In this document: positions 16,222 through 25,148 of the stretch, in pieces
How the letters are laid out: each line of letters begins with the position of its first letter
Numbering within the stretch: the first letter of the stretch is position 1
Assembly: GCF_002352765.1 (NCBI RefSeq)
Contig: NZ_KZ293963.1
Coordinates: 3,746,559-3,810,558 of the forward strand
DNA: 64,000 nucleotides
From: Alteribacter populi
GTDB taxonomy: Bacteria; Bacillota; Bacilli; Bacillales; Salisediminibacteriaceae
Direction: 5' to 3'
Translations under genes and position numbers: made by a program
Notes under the pieces: generated by a model
What the model was told of the DNA's origin: nothing
The model's input: the letters and a program-made list of their open reading frames with translations, nothing else
Database searches by the model: none

Positions 16222-18777
16222 ATGAGAAAGGCTAAAATCTTATTAAGTTTCGTATTAGTCATGGCTTTATTTGTTTCATTTTTGCCAGGACAAGCAATCG
16301 GCTCTCTATTAGGGGATACGACTAAATCACTTAAAGAGACGTTGCAAGAGGTAGGTGTAGAAACAACAGTTGACCCATTATTAGATGAAGCCTTGAAGGC
16401 AGCGGAGGGTCCGGTGGAAGTTATCGTTACATTTAATAGTGACGAAGGGCCTGGAGCATCAGAAATCGGTTTATTAGAACAGTTAGGGATTGAAACAGGG
16501 GTTGCTTTAGAATCTTTACCTATTGCAGGTGTTTTAGCAACAAAAGAGCAGGTGATAGATTTAACTCAATTGGACGAAGTGCGTTCGGTTTATTTAAACA
16601 GTGAACTTGAATATGAAAACTTTGACTCGACAGCGCTAACAGGCGTTGACCGCATGCGTACAGACAACACAATCCGTACAAGAAATGGTGGGGTTCCTGT
16701 TTCAGGACAAGGTGTAGGTGTCGTGGTTAATGATAGTGGGATTGATGGCACCCACGAGGATCACAAATTTGGAAATAACCTTGTTCAGAATGTCATGGCA
16801 GCAACGAACCTAAATGCGCTCAGCAGTTTGTTGCCAGTTTCCTATGTTGAAGATGTTCCGAATACAGATTCAGACTCTGGTCATGGAACTCACGTTGCCG
16901 GAACCGTTGGAGGAACGGGGAAAAAGTCCAGTGGTAAATACGAAGGGGTTGCGCCGGGCGCAAATTTGATCGGATATGGTTCTGGTGCCGGCTTATTCAT
17001 TCTTGATACTTTAGGTGGCTTTGATTACGCGATTACTCACCAAAATGACTATAACATTCGTGTCATTACAAATTCTTGGGGCTCTCCAAGCGATGTAGGA
17101 ACTGATTTTGATCCTGACCATCCTACAAATATTGCCACTAAGGAAGCAGCAGGACGAGGAATTACCGTTATTTTCTCCGCTGGTAACTCCGGTCCTGGTG
17201 AAGATACAATTACAGGTAACTTTAAAAAAGCACCTTGGGTTATTACAGTTGCTGCCGGTGATCGCAATGCCAATCTTGGAAGCTTCTCATCACGAGGATT
17301 GGAAGTACGCGGTGGCACGGTTGATTTTTGGGGTGAGGAAGTGACGTGGGAAGACCGCCCGACTGTAACAGCACCAGGCGTGAATATTGTTTCCACGCGT
17401 ACGACAGATCCATTATCGGTCGCAAATGCAACGGATGATGCAGAAGTGATCGAAACAGGCCACCTTCCTTATTATACGATTAAAAGCGGAACATCAATGG
17501 CAGCTCCGCACGTAGCAGGTATTGTCGCTCTTCTTCTGGAAGTGGACCCTTCTTTATCGCCTATAGAAATTCAGGAGATTTTAGAAGAGACAGCGACGAA
17601 TATGCCAGGGTACAGCCCATCTGAAGTAGGGGCAGGATATGTCAATGCCTATGCAGCAGTAGATCAAGCTTTTGAAAGACGTGACTATGGTGAAGTATTA
17701 AATATGAATCGGGAATTTAATAGTGAAGTGCATGTCGATTCACAAACAGAAGAGATTACGATTGACTATAATCCTGCCGCGTCTGCTGAAGATAACCAAT
17801 ATACTTTTGATGTGGAAGAAGACTTAACACAATTAGCCGTTCGAGTAGATGGTCATGGTTTTTTTGAAAGTGGAAATCCGATAAACCTCGTATTGATTGC
17901 ACCTGATGGAACGGAGTACAGCTCAGGAATCTCCCTATTATTCACCTTATTTACAGATCGTACAGTGATTGTAAATTCTCCAGATTCCGGTGAATGGGCT
18001 GTAGAGATTCGTGGATTGCATGGAGATGAACTGAATCCTATTGGGACTGCTCTTCCGGAAGAGGTGGAAGGAACGATCACAACGAGAACCTCTGATGGAT
18101 ACTCGGGGTTAAACGATATCGAAAATCACCCTGAAAAAGATGCGATCATCATGGCTGTATACAATCGTCTTATTGACGGAAATTCCAATGGTGAGTTTAG
18201 GCCAGATGATCACCTCACACGTGGAGAGCTGGCTAAGTATTTAACAATGGGCGCAGGTATCCGTCAGTATTTACCATTAGACGGTGCTGATTCTTTTAAA
18301 GATATAAACAAGCATTTAGCACCTTACGTAGAGGCTACCACGGCACGCGGTTCTGCCTTACTAGATCGTAAACAGCAACATGACGGGGTAATCCTGCCGA
18401 CTAGCGATGATAAATTCTCACCAAATGGATCCGTAAACCGCGCTGAATTGGCTTACTCTCTTGTTCAAAGCCTAGGATTGCAAGAGGGAGCAAAAGAACT
18501 TCAGTTTGAAGAAGACGAGAAGCTCACGGTTTATCTCAAAGGAGAAAGCATTGCTATTGAAGATTCTCACCTGATTCCAGATGAGTTGAAAGGGTACGTC
18601 CAACAGGCTCTAAATTTAAACCTTATGAACGCCTACTTTGAATTAGAGCAAGGCGGAACATCCATCGAACCGGAGTTTACAGCAACCTTTGAACCAACAA
18701 GCGATGTGACACGTGCAGAATACGCTGCGTACATTAATCGGCATTACTCTCATTATTCTAGCTTGAGAGTTCGATAA
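16222..18777 (+). CDS. Secreted S8 subtilisin-like protease with SLH surface anchor
   Basis: 851 residues. Signal peptide about 1-27; propeptide-like region to ~140; S8 catalytic domain with Asp171 (VVNDSGIDG), His221 (GHGTHVAG), oxyanion Asn322 (SAGNSGP) and Ser425 (SGTSMAAPHVAG). A beta-rich domain (about 490-620) resembles a P-type or PPC domain. The last ~220 residues contain three SLH-like repeats (RLIDGNSNGEFRPDDHLTRGELAKYL is the clearest), which would bind secondary cell-wall polymer. The protein should therefore be held on the cell surface. It is rich in Asp/Glu. GGAGGG precedes ATG 16222. A large hairpin follows the stop. Confidence 0.9.
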   Translation: MRKAKILLSFVLVMALFVSFLPGQAIGSLLGDTTKSLKETLQEVGVETTVDPLLDEALKAAEGPVEVIVTFNSDEGPGASEIGLLEQLGIETGVALESLPIAGVLATKEQVIDLTQLDEVRSVYLNSELEYENFDSTALTGVDRMRTDNTIRTRNGGVPVSGQGVGVVVNDSGIDGTHEDHKFGNNLVQNVMAATNLNALSSLLPVSYVEDVPNTDSDSGHGTHVAGTVGGTGKKSSGKYEGVAPGANLIGYGSGAGLFILDTLGGFDYAITHQNDYNIRVITNSWGSPSDVGTDFDPDHPTNIATKEAAGRGITVIFSAGNSGPGEDTITGNFKKAPWVITVAAGDRNANLGSFSSRGLEVRGGTVDFWGEEVTWEDRPTVTAPGVNIVSTRTTDPLSVANATDDAEVIETGHLPYYTIKSGTSMAAPHVAGIVALLLEVDPSLSPIEIQEILEETATNMPGYSPSEVGAGYVNAYAAVDQAFERRDYGEVLNMNREFNSEVHVDSQTEEITIDYNPAASAEDNQYTFDVEEDLTQLAVRVDGHGFFESGNPINLVLIAPDGTEYSSGISLLFTLFTDRTVIVNSPDSGEWAVEIRGLHGDELNPIGTALPEEVEGTITTRTSDGYSGLNDIENHPEKDAIIMAVYNRLIDGNSNGEFRPDDHLTRGELAKYLTMGAGIRQYLPLDGADSFKDINKHLAPYVEATTARGSALLDRKQQHDGVILPTSDDKFSPNGSVNRAELAYSLVQSLGLQEGAKELQFEEDEKLTVYLKGESIAIEDSHLIPDELKGYVQQALNLNLMNAYFELEQGGTSIEPEFTATFEPTSDVTRAEYAAYINRHYSHYSSLRVR

Positions 18778-18786
18778 TAGGTTACA

Positions 18787-18852
18787 TCCATAGAAAGGGT
18801 GTTTCAGAAGGTATGTGTTTTGCCTTTTGAAGCGCCCTCTTTCTATTATGGA
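18787..18852 (+). terminator. Terminator after SLH protease
   Basis: Long imperfect stem: CATAGAAAGGGTG...TTCAGAAGG pairs with CCTTTTGAAGCGCCCT...TTTCTATTATG. Confidence 0.65.
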
Positions 18853-18888
18853 TTAGCTTTCTCTAAAACCCAAGTAGGTCGACGTTAG

Positions 18889-18972
18889 AAAACCAGATCC
18901 GAAGCTTGTTTGACTAGAACTTGTGCTCAATTGACTAGATCTTGCCAGAAGTTGACCAGATCCCCGCCCGTC
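18889..18972 (+). repeat. 21-bp phased direct repeats upstream of glpD
   Basis: TTGACTAGA starts at 18910 and 18931, TTGACCAGATC at 18952, and a degenerate AACCAGATC unit begins near 18889: four units at a 21-base period. Same core and period as 6767-6820, opposite orientation. Confidence 0.65.
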
Positions 18973-18985
18973 CCCTAAGTTTCCC

Positions 18986-19014
18986 TTTCTAAGTTAACAA
19001 ATCTCTGATATACT
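18986..19014 (+). promoter_or_regulatory. Candidate glpD promoter
   Basis: TGATATACT (extended -10, TATACT at 19009-19014) with a weak -35 TTTCTA at 18986-18991, 17 bases apart, directly before the glpD leader. Confidence 0.5.
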
Positions 19015-19048
19015 AAAAATAAGTTCATAAATTGGTCGGAGAACAGGA

Positions 19049-19116
19049 GAGACCGCAACACTCCATACTTATGCGTTTTTTTAGCGTTAAGGATGGAGCT
19101 GTTGTGGTCTTTTTCT
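19049..19116 (+). promoter_or_regulatory. glpD leader terminator/antiterminator (GlpP-type)
   Basis: A long stem, AGACCGCAACA-CTCCAT-CTTA against TAAGGATGGAG-TTGTGGTCT, is followed by TTTTTCTTTTC and lies before the glpD start. In B. subtilis such a leader terminator is overcome by GlpP with glycerol-3-phosphate. GlpP is not in this window, so the regulator is inferred from the leader layout. Confidence 0.75.
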
Positions 19117-19143
19117 TTTCTCAAAAAAGAAAGGATGTTCAAA

Positions 19144-20829
19144 TTGGGTAAACCATTCTCAGCAATACAACGAAATACCTACTTGGAAGAGATGGAAAAT
19201 AATGAGCTCGATCTTCTTGTTGTCGGAGGCGGGATTACAGGAGCCGGTATTGCTCTTGATGCGTCGGTTCGGGGGCTGTCGACTGGAGTAGTGGAAATGC
19301 AAGACTTTGCAGCCGGAACATCGAGCCGATCTACGAAACTCGTACATGGGGGACTCAGATATTTAAAGCAGTTTGAAATCAAGCTTGTGTCAGAAGTAGG
19401 GAAAGAGCGAGCAATCGTATATGAAAATGCACCTCACGTCACCTCACCAGAATGGATGCTTTTGCCGATTATTAAAGGGGGGACTTTTGGAAAATTTGCC
19501 ACCTCTGTCGGGTTAAAGGTGTATGATAGACTGGCTGGAGTTAAGCGCAATGAACGTCGTGAAATGCTTAGTCGAAATGAGACGCTCATAAAAGAGCCGT
19601 TGCTGCGAAAAGAAGGGTTAAAAGGTGGCGGCATTTATGTTGAATATAAAACAGATGATGCTAGGCTCACGTTAGAGATTATGAAAGAAGCGGTTCATCG
19701 CGGAGCAAGAGCTGCCAATTATGCAAAGGCAGAGTCCTTACTTTACCGTGATGGTCGTGTAATCGGTGCAAAAATAAAAGATTTAATTTCTGGTAAAACG
19801 TATAACATTAAAGCGAAGCGTGTTGTGAATGCCGCAGGTCCATGGGTCGATGAATTGCGGGAAAAAGACGGTTCGAAAAAAGGGAAGTTCCTTCATTTAA
19901 CGAAAGGTGTTCATCTTGTCATTGATCAGTCGCGTTTTCCACTTAAGCAAGCGGTTTATTTTGATACGAAAGATGATGGCCGGATGGTGTTTGCGATTCC
20001 ACGTGACGGCAAAACTTACGTTGGAACGACAGATACGTACTATGATGCTGAAATTGCCAGTCCGCGAATGACACAAGAAGATATGGACTATATTTTGAAT
20101 GCAGCAAACTACATGTTCCCTAGTCTCAACCTGGAAGAAAGCGATGTAGAATCGAGCTGGGCAGGGCTTCGTCCGCTAATCCATGAAGAAGGAAAAAGCG
20201 CATCGGAGATCTCCAGAAAAGATGAGACATTCGTTTCTCAAACGGGATTGATTTCGATTGCAGGCGGGAAATTAACAGGTTATCGTAAAATGGCAGAAAG
20301 AATCGTTGACATGGTAGCGAAAGATATCGGAAATGAAAAGAAGTGTACCACAGACAAAATTGTCCTTTCCGGAGGCGATGTCGGCGGTTCCGCGAATTAT
20401 AAAGATTTTATCGAAAAGCAAATAAAAGTCGGTGTTGAGTTAGGTCTTACAGCAGATGAGTCTCGTAAACTAGTGAAACTTTATGGCTCGAATGTTAAAC
20501 GAGTTTTTGAGATTATTGAAACAACCGGGGAAGAAGCTAAGCAATTCCAGTTGCCAAAAAGCGTATTCGCTTCACTCGTTTACGGGCTTGAGGAAGAAAT
20601 GACAGTGAAACCATCAGATTTCTTTAATCGTCGTACAAGTGCCTTGATTTTTAATATTGACTGGGTTAAAGGATGGAAGACGCAGGCCATTCACTATTTA
20701 GCATATCGATTACAGTGGACGAATGAACAGCGTCGTGATTTTGGAGAAGAGCTAAATAGAGAAATCGCCTATGCAATGCAGCCAGAAGAAAGAGTCCAAC
20801 AGTCATCACCGAGCAGTATGGTTTTATGA
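19144..20829 (+). CDS. glpD: Aerobic glycerol-3-phosphate dehydrogenase
   Basis: 561 residues from TTG 19144, matching the ~555 of B. subtilis GlpD. FAD-binding VVGGGITGAGIALDASVRG, MQDFAAGTSSRSTKLVHGGLRYL and GLRPLIHEEGKSASEISRKDE are family landmarks. It oxidises glycerol-3-phosphate to dihydroxyacetone phosphate at the membrane, passing electrons to quinone. The frame runs back to 19093 but that part lies in the leader terminator; AAAGGA eight bases before TTG 19144 and similarity to other GlpD N-termini decide the start. Product of GlpK, encoded 1.4 kb downstream, feeds this enzyme. Confidence 0.95.
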   Translation: MGKPFSAIQRNTYLEEMENNELDLLVVGGGITGAGIALDASVRGLSTGVVEMQDFAAGTSSRSTKLVHGGLRYLKQFEIKLVSEVGKERAIVYENAPHVTSPEWMLLPIIKGGTFGKFATSVGLKVYDRLAGVKRNERREMLSRNETLIKEPLLRKEGLKGGGIYVEYKTDDARLTLEIMKEAVHRGARAANYAKAESLLYRDGRVIGAKIKDLISGKTYNIKAKRVVNAAGPWVDELREKDGSKKGKFLHLTKGVHLVIDQSRFPLKQAVYFDTKDDGRMVFAIPRDGKTYVGTTDTYYDAEIASPRMTQEDMDYILNAANYMFPSLNLEESDVESSWAGLRPLIHEEGKSASEISRKDETFVSQTGLISIAGGKLTGYRKMAERIVDMVAKDIGNEKKCTTDKIVLSGGDVGGSANYKDFIEKQIKVGVELGLTADESRKLVKLYGSNVKRVFEIIETTGEEAKQFQLPKSVFASLVYGLEEEMTVKPSDFFNRRTSALIFNIDWVKGWKTQAIHYLAYRLQWTNEQRRDFGEELNREIAYAMQPEERVQQSSPSSMVL

Positions 20830-20867
20830 TTATTGTTTGGTAGAGGAGGATGGGACAAAACCCAGCT

Positions 20868-20912
20868 AAAAAGAATGGCCCTCACCGTTGGTGAGAGCCA
20901 TTTCTTTTTATT
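20868..20912 (+). terminator. Terminator after glpD
   Basis: AAAAGAATGGC-CTCACC / GGTGAG-GCCATTTCTTTTT, strong stem with T-rich tail. From here to 21177 I see no gene. Confidence 0.85.
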
Positions 20913-21177
20913 TGATGTTTACATGAGTGAATCAACTGATTCACCTTCAAGCTTGAAATTATATACAAAAAAAGATACCTTCTGAAAAAGTTAATTCATT
21001 ACAACATAACAAAATCGGAGGTGTAAAAACTTTAGTAACCATTATGCGAATCCAAATTAGCTGCGTATCTCTTTTCTAGTACAGATATTCATTATTAGCC
21101 CTTTAAAACGACTACCTGGTAAGGCAAACTGGATTAGGCCATAAAATGACTGCGACTAAAGTTGTTTTTTTAAAGTA

Positions 21178-21206
21178 TTGACAACGTTTTCATAGTCTGT
21201 TTTAAT
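21178..21206 (+). promoter_or_regulatory. glpFK promoter with overlapping cre-like site
   Basis: TTGACA (21178-21183), 17-base spacer, TTTAAT (21201-21206): a good SigA promoter. TGACAACGTTTTCA at 21179-21192 fits the CcpA cre consensus (TGWAARCGYTWNCW) at 13 of 14 positions and overlaps the -35, so carbon catabolite repression is expected. Confidence 0.72.
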
Positions 21207-21242
21207 AGTTTACAAGTTAATATATTTTCTGATTGAGACTTT

Positions 21243-21303
21243 GAGACTAACGGAAATCGGCCTAGGAGCGTGCTAGGTTTGCTTTCTGTTGGTCTTTTTT
21301 TTG
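21243..21303 (+). promoter_or_regulatory. glpF leader terminator/antiterminator (GlpP-type)
   Basis: AGACTAACGGAAA pairs with TTTCTGTTGGTCT, with an inner CCTAG/CTAGG helix, followed by a run of eight T. Same arrangement as the glpD leader, so both units are probably antiterminated by the same regulator. Confidence 0.75.
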
Positions 21304-21333
21304 TCTCTGGAGCATTTAAAGGAGGACAAAGGG

Positions 21334-22185
21334 ATGTCGCCATTTATTGGAGAATTGTTTGGTACGATGATCTTAATTATTTTCGGTACCGGTGTTGTAG
21401 CAGGAGTTGTGTTAAAAGGAACGAAAGCAGAAGGAGGTGGCTGGATTGTCATTACGATGGCTTGGGGTCTTGGTGTCGCTTTAGGCATTTATGCCGTAGG
21501 TGAAATTAGTGATGCCCATTTGAACCCGGCAGTTACCGTAGGCTTCGCTTTAATTGGAGAGTTTCCGTGGTCTAGCGTTCCTGCTTATATTATTGCCCAA
21601 CTTCTTGGTGCGTTTATCGGAGCAACGCTCATTTGGTTTCAGTATTACGCACACTTTAAACAAACAGACGATCAAGGGGCAAAGCTTGGTGTATTCAGTA
21701 CAGACCCGGCGATTAAACATACGCCTTCAAATTATTTCAGTGAAGTTTTAGGGACATTCGTTCTTGTAATCGGCATACTTTTTATTGGAGCGAATCAGTT
21801 TACAGAAGGGTTAAACCCACTCATTGTTGGGTTTTTAATTGTAGCCATTGGTCTTTCGCTAGGTGGAACAACAGGATACGCGATCAATCCTGCCCGTGAC
21901 TTAGGGCCTCGAATCGCCCACGCAATTTTACCGATAGCCGGAAAAGGCAGCTCAAATTGGCAGTATGCATGGATCCCGATTGCTGGTCCGTTAATTGGTG
22001 GGGGCTTAGGAGCGCTCGTTTATGCCGCATTATTTGAAGGAATCATTTATAATGCATTATGGGTATTTATCGGTGCCTTCTTTGTCGTTTTAGTTATTTC
22101 ATTGCAAATTCATAAGAAAGACTTGCAAACGTTACCAAATGAGGAAGTTTATCATAACCCAACTCAAACTCAAACAGAAGCTTAG
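21334..22185 (+). CDS. glpF: Glycerol uptake facilitator (aquaglyceroporin)
   Basis: 283 residues from ATG 21334 (GGAGG eight bases upstream); the frame's earlier ATG at 21289 lies inside the leader terminator. MIP family with six membrane helices and both NPA motifs: HLNPAVTVGFAL and AINPARDLGPR, the Asp after the second NPA-R being typical of glycerol channels. It passes glycerol across the membrane for capture by GlpK, whose gene begins 12 bases after this stop. Confidence 0.95.
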   Translation: MSPFIGELFGTMILIIFGTGVVAGVVLKGTKAEGGGWIVITMAWGLGVALGIYAVGEISDAHLNPAVTVGFALIGEFPWSSVPAYIIAQLLGAFIGATLIWFQYYAHFKQTDDQGAKLGVFSTDPAIKHTPSNYFSEVLGTFVLVIGILFIGANQFTEGLNPLIVGFLIVAIGLSLGGTTGYAINPARDLGPRIAHAILPIAGKGSSNWQYAWIPIAGPLIGGGLGALVYAALFEGIIYNALWVFIGAFFVVLVISLQIHKKDLQTLPNEEVYHNPTQTQTEA

Positions 22186-22197
22186 GAGGAGAATACA

Positions 22198-23706
22198 GTG
22201 GAAAAAAAGTATGTACTTGCACTAGATCAGGGGACAACGAGCTCAAGAGCGATCCTTTTTAACAAACAAGGGCAAATCGTCGACACAGCTCAGCAGGAAT
22301 TCACGCAAATTTTTCCTCACCCAGGGTGGGTAGAGCATAACGCCAATGAAATTTGGTCTTCTATTTTAGGCGTTATTGCAGAAGTATTAAATAAACAAAA
22401 TGTGCAACCAAAAGAGATTGCTTCGATCGGAATTACAAATCAGCGCGAAACGACGGTTGTCTGGGACAAGGAGACCGGCAAACCGATTTATAACGCACTC
22501 GTTTGGCAGTCCCGACAAACAGACCCGATATGTGAAGAGCTCAGAGAAAAGGGGTACCAACCGCTGTTTCAAGATAAAACAGGACTTTTAATTGACGCTT
22601 ATTTTTCCGGGACGAAAGTAAAGTGGCTCTTAGACAATGTAGATGGGGCTAAAGAAAAGGCCGAGCAAGGGAAGCTTCTTTTTGGAACGATCGATACGTG
22701 GTTGATCTGGAAGCTTTCTGGTGGAAAAGCTCATGTCACAGATTATACCAATGCTTCGCGAACGCTTATGTACAATATTCACGAGTTAAAGTGGGATGAA
22801 GAATTACTCGATATTCTTGGTGTGCCAAATTCAATGCTGCCTGAAGTTAAACCTTCATCAGCTGAATATGCAAAAACAATCGATTATCACTTCTTTGGTG
22901 AAGAGATTCCAATTGCCGGCGCTGCAGGGGACCAGCAGGCTGCTCTCTTTGGTCAAGCGTGTTATGAAAAAGGGATGGCGAAAAACACGTATGGCACGGG
23001 TTGCTTTATGCTGATGAATACGGGAGAAGAGGCAGTAAAATCTGAGCACGGGTTACTGACGACGATTGCTTGGGGGCTTGATGGCAAGGTTGAATACGCG
23101 CTAGAAGGCAGCATTTTTGTTGCTGGATCAGCCATTCAGTGGCTTCGCGACGGGTTACGCATGCTAGATTCCTCTCGGGAAAGTGAGAGTTATGCGACTA
23201 AAGTAGAATCAACTGATGGTGTTTATGTGGTCCCAGCATTTGTAGGACTAGGAACACCTTACTGGGATAGCGATGTCCGAGGCGCCGTCTTCGGTCTAAC
23301 GCGAGGAACGGAAAAAGAGCATCTTGTGCGGGCAACGTTAGAATCACTCGCTTATCAAACAAAAGACGTGTTACATGCGATGGAAGCAGATGCCAAGGTT
23401 GACCTTAAAACCCTCCGTGTAGACGGCGGTGCTGTAGCCAATAATTTTTTAATGCAATTCCAGAGTGATATCTTAGGCGTCCCGGTTCAAAGACCGGATG
23501 TCCAAGAAACGACCGCTTTGGGAGCCGCGTATCTCGCAGGACTTGCCGTAGGATTTTGGAAGGATAAAGAAGAAATCGCCCAGCAATGGCACATCGATCA
23601 GACCTTTGATCCTAAGATGGAAGAGGATGTGAAAGAAGACCTCTATGATGGCTGGAAAACAGCAGTAGAAGCGACAATGAGATTTAAAAAAGGGAAGAGA
23701 ATTTAA
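22198..23706 (+). CDS. glpK: Glycerol kinase
   Basis: 502 residues, GTG start with AGGAGGA seven bases upstream. FGGY carbohydrate kinase: LALDQGTTSSRAILF at the N-terminus, QSRQTDPICEELR, GAAGDQQAALFGQ and RVDGGAVANNFLMQ. Phosphorylates glycerol with ATP in the cytosol; glycerol-3-phosphate then goes to GlpD and also acts as the probable inducer of both leaders. A conserved region around HFFGEEIPI may contain the His phosphorylated by the PTS in other Firmicutes enzymes. Co-transcribed with glpF. Confidence 0.96.
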   Translation: MEKKYVLALDQGTTSSRAILFNKQGQIVDTAQQEFTQIFPHPGWVEHNANEIWSSILGVIAEVLNKQNVQPKEIASIGITNQRETTVVWDKETGKPIYNALVWQSRQTDPICEELREKGYQPLFQDKTGLLIDAYFSGTKVKWLLDNVDGAKEKAEQGKLLFGTIDTWLIWKLSGGKAHVTDYTNASRTLMYNIHELKWDEELLDILGVPNSMLPEVKPSSAEYAKTIDYHFFGEEIPIAGAAGDQQAALFGQACYEKGMAKNTYGTGCFMLMNTGEEAVKSEHGLLTTIAWGLDGKVEYALEGSIFVAGSAIQWLRDGLRMLDSSRESESYATKVESTDGVYVVPAFVGLGTPYWDSDVRGAVFGLTRGTEKEHLVRATLESLAYQTKDVLHAMEADAKVDLKTLRVDGGAVANNFLMQFQSDILGVPVQRPDVQETTALGAAYLAGLAVGFWKDKEEIAQQWHIDQTFDPKMEEDVKEDLYDGWKTAVEATMRFKKGKRI

Positions 23707-23731
23707 CCAAAAATGAATAAACCATCGTGTG

Positions 23732-23772
23732 AAACGCATCGTTTTCTTAACGGAAGCGATGCGTTCCTTTAA
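23732..23772 (+). terminator. Terminator after glpK
   Basis: AACGCATCG/CGATGCGTT nine-pair stem with CCTTTAAT tail. Confidence 0.75.
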
Positions 23773-23924
23773 TGGTATATTCGATTTATAAAACGAAATC
23801 CTGATATATTCAAATTTATCCTAATAAAACAAACCTTCTTCTCCTCATCCTCCGAAACCTTTACCATTTTTTTACGTACATCTAAATGGGAAGCGATCAC
23901 TAACCAGGCGGAGGAGACAATTTT

Positions 23925-25091
23925 ATGAAAAATCGTATTCAAGTGCTCGATGTTGCAAGAGGAGCAGCTATTTTAGGTACTCTAGGCACGAATATTTGGA
24001 TCTTTGCATCACTCGGGGCCTATGATTTCCTTCTTGGGGAAGAAGATTGGCTTTATACATGGGAAACCATCGTAGAATGGATTTTTCTTTTCTTTATGAA
24101 TGGGAAATTTCTCGGCTTGCTTACGATTCTGTTTGGTATGGGCTTGGAAATTAAACGTAGATCCTACATGAAAAATAACCAGGAGAATTTATGGCCGTGG
24201 CTTTATGTATGGGGAATGCTGCTCCTGTTTATTGACGGCTTTCTTCACTACTTGTTTGTTTTTGAATTTGACGTGCTCATGAGCTATGCCGTAACGGGAA
24301 TGATTGTTGCGTTTTTGATCAGATGCAAAACGAGTGTGATCAAAACAATCGCGATTATACTCGGAGTCATTCACCTTTTAGGAGTAACTCTACTAGCCAT
24401 TACGGTAGAAATACTGTTCCGAATAGAAGAACTACGAGAAGAGCTTTTCATTGAAATGCAGGAGATGTCCGCTGTCTATCTAACTGGGACGTACTTGGAC
24501 CAAGTACTCTACCGGTTCAACGACTTTTGGGCAATGAGAACAGAAGCCATTGGGATTATTCCAATGAATATACTACTCTTCCTGTTTGGTGTTTACCTTG
24601 TAAGGAGTGGTCTGTTCGACAAAACGGATGAAAGCAAACGAAGAAGAAAGAAGTTTCTGTTTTGGGGACTTGGTATCGGAATCCCTCTTAATGCACTCGT
24701 CTTTTTGCCCCTTTACTCCATGGGTGTCTTTGTCAGATATACGTTTGCCCCGCTCATGGCATTAGGGTATTTAATGCTGTTTCACTGGATCATAGAAAAG
24801 AAGGGAAGCGGCTTTTTATTTAACAGACTTTCTGAAGTAGGAAGAACGGCCCTAAGCTGCTATATCCTGCAAAACATCGTCGCTTCCTTGCTCTTTTACA
24901 GTTGGGGCCTGAGACTTGGAGGGAGCTTAAACTCCGCTGAAATCATTGGTGTATGGGCGTTTATTTGTATCGGTATGATGGTATTTGCCCACATTTGGCT
25001 GAAAAAATACACTACAGGTCCTGTTGAAATCGTCTGGAAATGGCTTACCATACTACCTGTAACCATCAAAGAAAAACGAAATGCAGCATAA
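23925..25091 (+). CDS. DUF418-family membrane protein (YeiB/YxaH type)
   Basis: 388 residues with about nine or ten membrane segments. The N-terminus IQVLDVARGAAILGTLGTNI is the typical opening of the DUF418/YeiB family (usually R...LD..RGlAilGI...N), and the C-terminal half is the DUF418 part with GRTALSCYILQNIV. Function of the family is not established; it is distantly like membrane acyltransferases. ATG 23925 has GGAGGAG upstream. Stands as a single gene ended by a bidirectional terminator. Confidence 0.8.
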   Translation: MKNRIQVLDVARGAAILGTLGTNIWIFASLGAYDFLLGEEDWLYTWETIVEWIFLFFMNGKFLGLLTILFGMGLEIKRRSYMKNNQENLWPWLYVWGMLLLFIDGFLHYLFVFEFDVLMSYAVTGMIVAFLIRCKTSVIKTIAIILGVIHLLGVTLLAITVEILFRIEELREELFIEMQEMSAVYLTGTYLDQVLYRFNDFWAMRTEAIGIIPMNILLFLFGVYLVRSGLFDKTDESKRRRKKFLFWGLGIGIPLNALVFLPLYSMGVFVRYTFAPLMALGYLMLFHWIIEKKGSGFLFNRLSEVGRTALSCYILQNIVASLLFYSWGLRLGGSLNSAEIIGVWAFICIGMMVFAHIWLKKYTTGPVEIVWKWLTILPVTIKEKRNAA

Positions 25092-25099
25092 TGCTCGAG

Positions 25100-25129
25100 A
25101 AAAAACGCATGGGTTTCCATGCGTTTTTT
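25100..25129. terminator. Bidirectional terminator between convergent genes
   Basis: AAAAAACGCATGG / CCATGCGTTTTTT perfect stem with T runs on both strands, between stops at 25091 and 25149. Confidence 0.88.
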
Positions 25130-25148
25130 CCATTCCTCTTTGAAGGCC

